Assembly: GCA_023333565.1 (NCBI GenBank)
Contig: JAJKFH010000028.1
Location: forward strand, 248,001 to 312,000
Direction: 5' to 3'
Length of the DNA: 64,000 nucleotides
From: Puffinus mauretanicus
Taxonomy: Eukaryota > Chordata > Aves > Procellariiformes > Procellariidae
In this document: piece by piece, positions 1 through 9,800 of the stretch
Layout: every line of letters starts with the position of its first letter
Position numbering within the stretch: position 1 is the first letter of the stretch
Notes under the pieces: generated by a model
What the model saw: the letters and a program-made list of their open reading frames with translations, nothing else
Databases searched by the model: none
What the model was told of the DNA's origin: nothing
Made by a program: the position numbers and the translations under genes

Positions 1-902
1 ACCCTCAGCAAGTTTGCAGATGACACCAAGCTGAGTGGTGCAGTTCAGGGGAAAAGGGATGCCAAGCAGACCTTGACAGGCTGGAGGAGTGCGCCTGTGC
101 AAACCCCATGAAGTTCAACAAGGCCAAGTGCAAGGTCCTACACATGGGTCAGGGCAATCCCTGATATCAATACAGACTGGGGGATGAAGGGATTGAGAGC
201 AGCCATGCAGAGAAGGACTTTGGGATACTGGTGGACACAAAACTGGACATGAGTTGGCAACGTGCACTTGCAGTCCCGAAGGCCAACCGTATCCTGGGCT
301 GCATCACAAGAAGCGTGGCCAGCAGGTCGAGGGAGGTGATTCTGCCCCTCTGCTCTGCTCTGGTGAGACCCCACCTGCAGTGCTGCGCCCAGCTCTGGGG
401 TCCCCAGCACAAGAAAGACATGGACCTGTTGGAGCGGGTCCAGAGGAGGGCCACAAAAATGATCAGGGGGATGGAACGCTTCTCCTATGAAGAAAGGCTG
501 AGAGAGTTGGGGTTGTTCAGCCTGGAGAAGAGAAGGCTCCGGGGAGACCTTATTGCAGCCTTTCAGTACTTGCAGGGGGCTTCTAAGACAGATGCAGAGA
601 GACTTTTTACCAGTGCCTGTAGTGACAGGGCAAGGGGCAATGGTTTTCAACTGAAGGAGGGTATATTTAGACTGGGCACAAGGAAGAAATTTTTATGAGA
701 GTGGTGAGACGCAGGAACAGGTTGCCCAGAGAAGTTGTGGATGTCCCATCATTGGAAGTGTTCAAGGTCAGGTTGGACGGGGCTCTGAGCAACCTGATCT
801 AGTGAGAGATGTCCCTGCTCACAGTAGGGGGGTTGGACTAGATGACCTTTAAAGGTCCCTTCCAACCCAAACCATTCTGTGATTCTATGATCCTATGATG
901 AT
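1..902 (+). mobile_element. CR1 non-LTR retrotransposon, 5'-truncated at window edge
   Basis: This is the 3' part of a CR1 LINE. Bases 1-90 translate as TLSKFADDTKLSGAVQ, with the reverse transcriptase FADD box at 13-24. A second in-frame block at 231-698 reads NRILGCITRSVASRSREVIL, then LVRPHLQC, LLERVQRRATKMIRG and LGLFSLEKRRLRGDL, the CR1 ORF2 C-terminus. Frames are broken between about 95 and 230 and stop at 696, so it is a dead copy. The 3' end has the CR1 hallmark GGTTGGACTAGATGACCTTT, then CCCTTCCAACCC and an octamer tail (ATTCTGTG, ATTCTATG, ATCCTATG). The element continues to the left of the window. Confidence 0.95.
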
Positions 903-3049
903 GGCCTTAGGGAAAAATGTAAAACCAGCCAACCCTTTGGCATAAGGTTAATGAAATGGTTTAAAGCATGGGGGAAACAACTTTAAATTAGAATTGTCCT
1001 GCAGTATGTTTAAACAGAGCTGCTTAGCAAGTTTGATTTTTTTTCCTTGCACTGAAAATATCTGACAACTTCAAGAGTAAGTTGCTCTCTCAGTCAATTT
1101 CAGTTTTTATGTGAAACACCAAAAATGTAAAAAGATTGCAGAAAATGTGATTGCAAGGCAACAGAGTACTGAATAGATGCTGATTTTAATACGTCACTTG
1201 CTTTATCTCCATCTTACACAGAACTGATGTGCTGTTACTGTTTAGTTTCTTAAAATACGTTCATTCTTGAAACAAATTTAATAGGCATCTTTCTACCTTA
1301 AAGAAATTACCCAGGAAACCAGTAACGAGTGATTAAAGGATATAACAGAAGCTGGAGACCTGGTTTTGTAGTCTTAAACTCTATTAACTATTTTGCTTCA
1401 ATTTGCAAGTCATTTTATCTCCATGTGACTTGTTTTCCTATCGCAAGAGGAGGAACATACCATACTTATAAAATGTTTTCTGTGTTTACCTGGGTATAAA
1501 ATGTGGCTACACTACTTCTTTAAATCCAGGGCAAGACACCAGCCAAGAGAAGGCTAGGGATGTTTAGACAGAAGTCCAAACCCAAAACAAGAGGATAAAC
1601 AAGTTAGGGACAATGTTATTTACTCTCTGTTTATATAATTCATTGCCTTTTGCCTAAACAAATATTCTATTGAAATGGGAAGTCCTTAAACACCTTCTGA
1701 AATTATATTTAAACTCCACCTACTTGTACCTTCCTATAACCAGAATAAAGGTGTGGAAGGGGAGAGGCTTTCCTCAGCTGAAGAAGAATGAGTTCTGTGA
1801 CTGGTTCAGTTTAATCTGTTACATGTCTTTCTTAGTTATTTGTGCTGTACGCTTCACAGTGGATCAGCATTTCTAGTTGTGTATGAAGTAGGCTTCATTC
1901 TCTGTTCCAAGTTAAAATCAGCATTATTCCCAATGATGCCCACAGCAGCTGCAATGCAGCATAAGCGAACAAAGAATAAAATGCAATAATTCAAACCATT
2001 CTTTCCCAGTAAAAAGACCCGGAATTTTCTCTGATTTTTGCCCTTTTTATGAATAGCTTGTCCCTTCTGCTCCCATGTTTCTCTAAAAGACTTGGTAATT
2101 CAGAAGGAGTAGATTTAATGATTCACCACTGGTGGTAAAAAAAACAAACAGATAGCAGTAAGGACTCCTGAAACTCAGGAAAAAAAAGAATGTTTAATTA
2201 GCATATAGGCACCCTGCCTGATATGCCTTACTAACAATACAAAGCAATAACCTCAGATCAAAAGATAAGTTACAATACATGCAAAAACATCTGGATTGTG
2301 CACTAAGTAACATGTTAGATATAGGTACATCTGTCAAATAAACATACATCTATTCTCCTAAAGAACAAAACTTCAGAGACTATTTCAAAAGTAAAGGTAC
2401 AACAAAACAACCATAGTTGAGCAGCGTATTGGACACAAAGCATCCTACACAGAGACATTTGACCTTTGGAGGCAAAAACTGTAACAGGCAAATAGCTGAG
2501 AGCCAGATCCCCAAATACTTACTTATGAAAAGCTCTCAGTGAAGCCTAAGGTATTAACAGAATGAGGTCTGAAGGATTTTGCCCTTAATGAATAACAATT
2601 ATGAGTCCGTAAAAATGTCTCTATCAGTGAGAATTTTAAATCATATATCTAAGTTTAATGTTGCTGATAAGAGTGAAAGGAGGAAAGACTGAATATCGAT
2701 ACAAATAAAATAATGTTTTTGTAAAACCCTTAAAATAAATAGTGATTATGAAGGAAAATTTGGGACAATGAACATGTCCTAAAATCAAAATCAACATGGT
2801 TAAAGTTAATAAATACTTTAAATAATTAAGTTCCTTTTTATCCTACAGAACAATAATCAGTATTAAGAACTAGGAGAGGAGAAAGAGGATGGAGACCTCT
2901 TCCTTACTTTTAAATAAGGGTGATCAGTCCCAGTATCATCTCTCACTATTAAGCTACGCGTTTGTGTGTTACAGGACTAGCCAAAAGAAAGGGACAGAAT
3001 ATACACTTACTGCCACTGTAAATTCAACGGATCTATTTTTTCTTCCACA
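903..3049. other. Intergenic, nothing recognised
   Basis: AT-rich sequence downstream of RASGRF2. The longest open frame is 68 codons (1670-1876, plus) with no recognisable content. I saw no exon of a neighbouring gene and no repeat family I can name. Confidence 0.6.
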
Positions 3050-4020
3050 TGATGACTAATCGCGGGCTCAGTCCACTAACAACACTGGTGAATTTAGTGG
3101 GGGGAGGAGGGATGGGGGGAGTGAAGGCTGGGGTGAAGGCAACTCTAACCCCGTATCGGCGTGTGACAAGTGCTCTCTGTCACATGGAAGGGGACGTGTC
3201 TGTGCTGCTGCCCAGGTTCCCAGATAACTACGGGCTGAATCCGGGCTGCTACTTATGCAATAAAAAATACTGCAAAACTCCCCTCGGACTTTGCTGGCAA
3301 ATGTGCCCACTGCTGAACCAGTGGGTGAAATATGCTATCCCCATTGCCGCTAGCCAGCCCGAACACCCTGAGGCGTTTTTGTCTGGAGAGTGCCGACGGG
3401 AGCCGCCCCTCCAACGCGAGAACTGCTGTCGCATCTGACCGGCGCAGCAGGGCTGAGGAGCTGAGGAAGGCAAGTAATAGGCGCTTCAGCCCTTCTCTTT
3501 CTTACGAATCCTGAATCAGCTGGGCTTTTCCAGCTCCAATTGCAGAAAAGCAAGTCTGCTCTGTTTTCCACGGCATAAAAGCTATAATGGACAAGATCCT
3601 AAAAGACAGCAAGATCCAAATGACAAAGTCCTCACTTGGAGACATCCTCCCTAAAACACCAGAGGCCAACAGTGGGTATTTTATGTCTGGATTTCTATCT
3701 CTGTATATTATATGGCTGTGGTGGAGTGGCACAGAGAAGCCGGTAGCAAGGAGCTCCGCAATCCCTGTGCGCTGTACGGGGAGATCACTGCGCTAGCCGG
3801 TTATAGATGTACTAGGCAAAGCCTCACATAAAGCAGGGTGCTGCTGCCTACTAACTATTGCCATAGCTCACACACTGCAGCAGTAGCAGAGGCACTCAGG
3901 CCACTTACACGTGAAGTACACAACCCGACTGCGGGGCAGACACACCGCTCTACGCTCGCTGCGTAGGATTTCTGCAGAACAGCTGTTTCCAGCTCTGGTT
4001 AGGGTTGCAACACCGGCTAG
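3050..4020. promoter_or_regulatory. CpG-enriched patch, candidate promoter or first exon of next gene
   Basis: I count roughly 40 CpG dinucleotides by eye in about 970 bp, far above the surrounding AT-rich DNA, densest at 3360-3450 and 3925-3965. A G-rich block sits at 3099-3133. On the minus strand a near-consensus donor, CA|GTAAGTGT, sits at 3011/3010 just past the low-coordinate edge. In mammals CKMT2 follows RASGRF2 on the same strand within a few kilobases, so a noncoding first exon transcribed leftwards is possible. The open frames here (129 codons plus, 80 and 73 minus) match nothing I know. Function is not shown. Confidence 0.3.
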
Positions 4021-5104
4021 GGTTGTATGCTCACTTCTTTGAGCAGTCACCTCCTGTATTTTAATGAATGCATTGTATCCCCAACCAAAAAAGATCAGTA
4101 TTAGTCATCAGGAAATCAAACATCACTGTGACCATAACTTTTTTTTGTTTTCGTTTTTTTTGTTGCTCTGAACACGAATCAAGTATCTAGTTACTATAGT
4201 GATTCTAATCTAAATTGTGCCACTGACCCAAGAGGTAACTTTTGGCATATAAATAGTGTATGCTTTTCCAGAGGGGCCGGACTACCACATTGTCTACTGA
4301 TTTCAAGATATGGATGCTCAGCACCTTTGAAAAAATCCTAATCTTTTGTCCTCCTCTTTGTCCATTTGTAATACTGTAGCAGGAGCACAGCACCACCCCT
4401 GTGTATTGCAAGCGTTAAAATGCATTGAATGTTTTGAAACTCTGAAGAACCGATATACACATATGAAGTACAAAACACTGAACTGTGAAAAGATGAAGAA
4501 TTGTACCCTGTAACCCTAACAACATCAAGGAAATTTGGTAAAATGGGGTACAGGCAGATAAAGCAGCAGTTAATAGTATACAACAGAGATGCCAATTGAC
4601 ATTGACAGTTGTTACACATTTTCTTTGTTAACAGAGAAACAATAAAACCAAGTTAAGAAATCACTTTTTGGACCACTTTTTCCCTGTTTCTTCATTAGTT
4701 CAAAGTGTTTTATGAAACTACCATATGGTAACTGCTTTTGTACAGAAAATACACAGTAAGTTGGTTTTGTGGTCCAAATAAACCATGCTTTTTTTTCTTT
4801 TTCATGCATTGGGATGCAATCAGCTTCTTGTCAGTCATTAGTGAAAAGAACAAGCATATTTTTGACAATTAAAAGCTTCTATAAGTAACATTTTCCATGT
4901 TCATTTCTACAGCAATCATTAGCCAGAACTATTTAAAATGTTTCTGGAATATCCTTTTCTGTTGCTGTCTGCTTTTCTAATCAAGGAATTTTCCAGTATT
5001 TGTGACGTTTCCTCATGTAGTTATTTACAAAGAGATGGTCCTTGTGGCGAAGAACCTTAATGAAATTTACAGTTGCTAAGGTACATTTATAAATGCTAGC
5101 AGTT
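4021..5104. other. Intergenic or distal 3' UTR, nothing recognised
   Basis: AT-rich, with short chance frames only (93 codons at most, minus, 4338-4619). It may be 3' UTR if a later poly(A) site is used. A third UGUAAAUA element is at 5022-5029 (minus). Confidence 0.5.
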
Positions 5105-5127
5105 ACACTCAGACAGAACGAATGGAA

Positions 5128-5133
5128 TTTATT
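5128..5133 (-). terminator. Candidate polyadenylation signal AATAAA
   Basis: TTTATT on the plus strand is AATAAA on the minus strand. It is the only AATAAA or ATTAAA I found on the minus strand between the stop codon and this point. About 10-25 bases further on the minus strand comes a T/G-rich stretch (TTCTGTCTGAGTGT), as expected for a cleavage region. The call is positional only. Confidence 0.45.
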
Positions 5134-6027
5134 GTGCAGCTCTGGGCTGGGCCAGCAATATAATTAAAGTGCAAATAAAGACAAAAACCACAAGGCAGGC
5201 AGATCCGTTTTTCATTGCCAGCGTTAAGAAGCATCATGACTGTGGTAAGAAATGTCAGATCAAATAGGCCTAGGTCACAATCTATTTTAAACATCTATCT
5301 CCCTGAGAGGATTTAAGGGAGGTATACAGTGATATAGCCCTATTTCTTCAACTGGCTGAATATCATTGGAAAAGTAAGGACACTTTTCCAGCCAATTTTT
5401 TTCAACAGTGCTAATACCTGTATTTTATACTATGATGCACTTTACAGCATGCATTTGAGCTCACTTTCCATGCAGCTACAACAGGCCACTCTTGATCAGG
5501 AAAATTTAGGAAGTACCAACTAGCTGTAGAAATGACATCTATCACAAAAGCATAGGCTTTGAAACATTTACAAACAGCACATTTTCTTAAACATATGCCC
5601 ATATGCAAATGATAATTACTAGCTTTGATAAAAATATATAGTTTATGTTTGCTGGCATTCAAAATTTGCCACTGATGTGGGCGCTTTTAGAGCTAAGTCA
5701 GTGCCGAATGGCTGAACAAAAAAATAGACATTTTTCAAACCACTGATTCCACGTAAAACGAAACTGTCACTCCAAGTCCTGGCGTTCATTGCTGATCACT
5801 ACCCATTGCCAGACCAGACTTGTATGTCTCTCCACAGTGTGTCCAGAAAGTGCTCTGTAGCCTGACTTCTCAGAGAAGCTGCAGGAGGTGCAGAAAAATA
5901 AAGTGCCTTTTCCAGGGCTGTGTGCAACGTGACTAACCATCCCATTCCCTGTATGTCTGGATTTCTCGAGTCTCAGGTATAGCTCCTAACCTTGTATTTC
6001 CCAGCTGAAGCTTGCAAGGCTGGCAAC

Positions 6028-6035
6028 TATTTACA
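6028..6035 (-). promoter_or_regulatory. Pumilio response element (UGUAAAUA) in 3' UTR
   Basis: TATTTACA on the plus strand gives UGUAAAUA in the RASGRF2 transcript, an exact match to the Pumilio consensus UGUANAUA. It lies about 730 nt after the stop. Pumilio binding usually lowers mRNA stability or translation, and it is active in neurons. Confidence 0.4.
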
Positions 6036-6099
6036 GCTGTCCAACTAGTTCATTTGCTTTCCATGCTGAAAATACTCTCATTGTGTATTAATGAAAAAA

Positions 6100-6107
6100 T
6101 ATTTACA
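6100..6107 (-). promoter_or_regulatory. Second Pumilio response element (UGUAAAUA) in 3' UTR
   Basis: This is a second exact UGUAAAUA in the transcript, 72 nt upstream (in transcript order) of the one at 6028. A third copy at 5022-5029 lies past the proposed poly(A) site and would count only if the UTR is longer. Confidence 0.4.
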
Positions 6108-6761
6108 ATTCATTTATAGGTAAAATCAGTCACCTTAGAAAAGGCTGACAAGACATTTAAAGAAGGTAACATTTTATAAAGGGTAGCGTTATATGTATAT
6201 TTTGAACAACTGCAGATCTGAAGATACTAGATGCTACCTTAACATCACTCCAAGCTAGTAGATGACTCTTAAGATCCTGTTTTTTCAATGAAGTTAACAC
6301 GATGTGAGGGCACCATTACTATTACTGCCTCAGTGAATGCATAGTTAGCAATCAACCAAGACCACGTCACAGCCATCTCATTTTGCTCATTTATCTTAAT
6401 ATACCTAAGTATATTACCACCATTTAAATCTTTCCCCTTAATTTGTCACGTAAGATGGCTACAATGAGTACCCGTTCACAGGCAAGTCTCCTATTTTCCA
6501 TTAAATGCATAGTCCCTACTGCAAAACATTATCTTTGCAAAGCAGAAATCACTTAATCCAGGCAGGAAGCATCTTTGTCTTCCACCTCCAATGCTCATTT
6601 TCATTGCCTGAGAGGGAAATGCTGTGAGGCTCTGTATCTCTTGCTGGAAAAGAGAGCTTGCATTCTTCTCAATATTTCCCTTGCTGTCTTTAGGACTTGG
6701 CATGCATGATTTTGTTCATTGTACTAAAGCTTTCTGTAGACTCTGAGGCAAAGCTGGCTCT

Positions 6762-6854
6762 TCAGGCAGGGAGTCTGGGTTCAATCTTTAGGGAAAGCTC
6801 ATACAAGGTATCTTCATCTATGATGAGTGTCTTGTCAAGTAAATAGTGAGTGAC
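6762..6854 (-). CDS. RASGRF2: RASGRF2 exon e15 (last coding exon, stop TGA)
   Basis: Coding part of the last exon: 30 codons reading [20 protein letters not shown] and [10 protein letters not shown], then TGA at 6764-6762. Acceptor CCATTCCAG is at 6855. The C-terminal EPRLPA is the RASGRF2 form and helps separate it from RASGRF1. The exon continues into the 3' UTR. Confidence 0.97.
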   Translation of the reverse strand, partial: VTHYLLDKTLIIDEDTLYELSLKIEPRLPA

Positions 6855-9800
6855 CTGGAATGGAGAACACACAGATGAACAGACTGTATGTTACTTCTGC
6901 AAAAATTTCTCTGCTTTCCTTTTCTGCTTCAGCCCGTTTTGGATCCTGAGATCCCCTCACGTTGTTTTCTTGAGAAACACAACAGCTCGTTTGAACGGTG
7001 TAAAGCTGCACCAGCAGCACTCAAGGAACCGAGTATGGCCTCCTAGGAATGGGCAAGTCCTTAGCAAGGTTACCTAAGCCCGCATCATTCTTGTGAAGTT
7101 TGAGAGGAAATCTTCTCCGGAGGCACAGACTGGCTTTGGGTAAATTTTCATCGCTCCCATGAGCGACAAGGGGAAAAGAACTGCAGGATGCACACAGCAT
7201 CAGCAGATGCTTGGGCCATCTCCTGTCCCCTAATCCCGGGATTCTGCGATTCCCTGGGGAATTACACTTCCAACTGGGCAGGGAGAACACATTTCCCTTT
7301 CATCCCATTCCCTCATACCCCAGACCCAGCAAGGCTGCAATCCCAAGACAGCTTCCAGAGAAGGAGGAAAAAACTTGCTTCTGTACGTTGTCAAATAAAG
7401 AGTTTCTGCTGGGGTGAGGGTATTACAACCCCAGAGCACCTATCCATATTTCTGTCTGTCCTCTCCTCTCTGTGTGTGGGAGCAGAACACATTGATTTTA
7501 GCTTTCAACAAGAGCTATATCTTACAACTAATTGCTACCACAGCTTTGATTTCATTAGTAGGTAACAGTGCCTAAGAAGAGCCTTACCTTCTGCTGATGC
7601 TCTATACGGTAGGAGGTCTGCTGGAACTGGCGTATTTCCCTGATAATATGTGAGATCTTTCAAAAGAATACATGTATATGAGTAAGTACAATTGCATTTT
7701 GACTTCAGCTAAGCCACATAAGGCAAGAATTTTGCACCAAATTATGCAATTTATCCTGGGAGGAGGGAAGGGAAGGGCAGAGATCATCTCCTAATGGCTT
7801 CCAAGGATTTCACTTTCCTAAATTAACCATTTATTGTTCAGTCAGCCTCATGTGAACCACCTTGTCTCTTCTCTCCCCTTACTGATAACCTCTCTTCTCT
7901 TTGCCTCGAGTGACTGCTGCCATGTGTAGCCATAACAAAGGCATTAAGCTGAGATTAGAAGAGGAATTTTCATGCTTCCCTCTGAGGAGTTGTTACAAAA
8001 CAACATTACATGGTAGTTGGAGAGAAATCAACTTTAAAATGCTTTTTTAGATAGACCCTAGCACACTTGAAAAGAAGATTGTGATTACTGCTTTCTGATG
8101 AATCACTGCGTTCCTTTAATTTTGGTTATTTCAAAAAGCCTTTTGTTGCTCCTTCAGACAGCTGCTTTTTCTGTCTGTCACTTCTCAAAGAACAAATTGG
8201 AGGCAAATTCACCCTGTAAAAATACTCAGTTTACCAGAAGGTGGTGATAGAAGACTGGGTCAAGTAATTGCTTTCAAATAGCTACCCATCTTGCATGGTG
8301 CCAATATACTTGTATGTCTTAGAAGTTAAATCTTAGAAGTTAAATTCAAAGGAGTTGTAATTAAATCAATAATTAACTCACATAATTAAATACCTGTTTA
8401 AGATGTTTTAAGCATATAAGGAACTGAAAATTACCATTCTCATTTTGGAAAAATTGACAAGGCCTTCCTCAGTGAAGTTTGGTGTTCCTTCTTCAATGAA
8501 TGCCAGGTCCGTCAGGTACATTCCAAGGTAGGGAACAGCAGGTGGGTTACAACTGTGAAACAAGAAATCAGCATATTTGCCTGTAGCTAAATCCACAAAT
8601 TAATTTTTTTATAATTCACGCAAACTCTTTATTAAAGTACTTGTAATCTATGGGTTACATTCATTTCTAAGACAAACAGCTTCTCTGACTCAATTTGAGT
8701 TGTATTTGCTCTGCCCATGACAAATTGAATGTATTCTGTCCAATATCTAATATTAATGGCAGATAACATTTAGTAGAAGGTAGAATGGTAACATAATGGA
8801 GTGAGAGCAAGGATAGGTAAACTCTGGACTCAAAGAACACCTTCAAGCATATTTCAATCCTGGCTGACAGCCAATCCCTGAAATAGATCCTACACACAAG
8901 CTAAAAATGCATGTGCTTCTGCAGGTTGGTGTTCTGCAGTCGTGTAAGCATCCTAGTATAGGAAGGGTACATGTATGCATGCCTGTGTGTGAGAGCGTGT
9001 GTGTGCATGTGGAGATATATACACATATATGTATATACATACATATATCGATACATACTTATACATACAAACACATATGTATATATATGCATGTATATAC
9101 ATATGTGTGTGTTTATGTATGTACGTATACACCATTCTGTCAAAGTCTATTCAGGTCTTCTCAACACTGAACACAAAGAAGAAAGAGGACGACAGAGAGG
9201 TAGCAAAGATGATCTGGAAAACTGTGAATACAGACTATAGAGAATAGGTATTTTCTTTTCTTGGAGGGACAGCAGGAATGGGATAATGATTGTTGCTTCC
9301 CTAATGCAATAATCCCTGCTCCACACTCACTGATTCTTGCCTCAGCAGAAACAGTAGAGAACTTGGTTTTCTGAAGCTCTGGCATACGAAAAATGCAGGG
9401 TGATGGCTGTACTGCTAACTTAGTCAGACTGCTGACTACGCTTAGCAGTGCACTTCATTCTGGGTATTTTTTATGAGGGTGATTGTTGTACACAGGCAAG
9501 CAACGTATTAACTGAAAGGTGCACGGAAGTACCTGTTCACATATCGTGAGTAAAAACATTTTTTAAAAAGTGATTAGCACCCCCACAATGCTTCTAAAGT
9601 AAAAATTGACTAACTTGAACTATGTATATTTTGAAACATTTCAGCAATTATTCTTGCTTCTCTCAAGATCATTTAAAGTAGTTGTACCACTCCATCCCGG
9701 AAAGCCTACTTCTAACTACAGAACTTGCAAAAACACAGGTTTTGTATGCGTGCAGTTGGAGTCAATAGATAAATTGTAGAATCCTTGCCACAGGATATTT

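Larger units (their letters stand above)
5105..6761 (-). other. RASGRF2: RASGRF2 3' UTR (probable extent)
   Basis: This is the stretch between the stop codon and just past the first canonical AATAAA in the gene's direction, about 1.65 kb. It holds no coding frame. Two exact UGUAAAUA Pumilio-type elements are read on the minus strand, at 6028-6035 and 6100-6107. The far end is inferred from the signal at 5128-5133; longer forms are possible. Confidence 0.5.

Noticed and set aside
138..650. 170-codon minus-strand open frame
   Set aside because: It is antisense to the CR1 ORF2 remnant, whose plus-strand translation matches the CR1 family.
1..3010. Search for CKMT2 coding exons on the minus strand
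   Set aside because: No segment translated to the mitochondrial creatine kinase N-terminus; the next gene's coding exons are not in the window.
3049..3438. 129-codon plus-strand frame with several Cys residues (CYLCNKKYC)
   Set aside because: It lies in the CpG-rich patch where stop codons are rarer; no domain recognised and no splice context. Kept only as part of the CpG finding.
3991..4030. Telomere-like TTAGGG pieces (GGTTAGGGTT, CTAGGGTT); also near 4508, 22680 and 25620
   Set aside because: Single, scattered hexamers without tandem arrays; expected by chance.
8843..9247. Several overlapping Tyr/Ile/Cys/His-rich open frames on both strands
   Set aside because: They are created by the TG/TA/CA microsatellite; no real coding signal.
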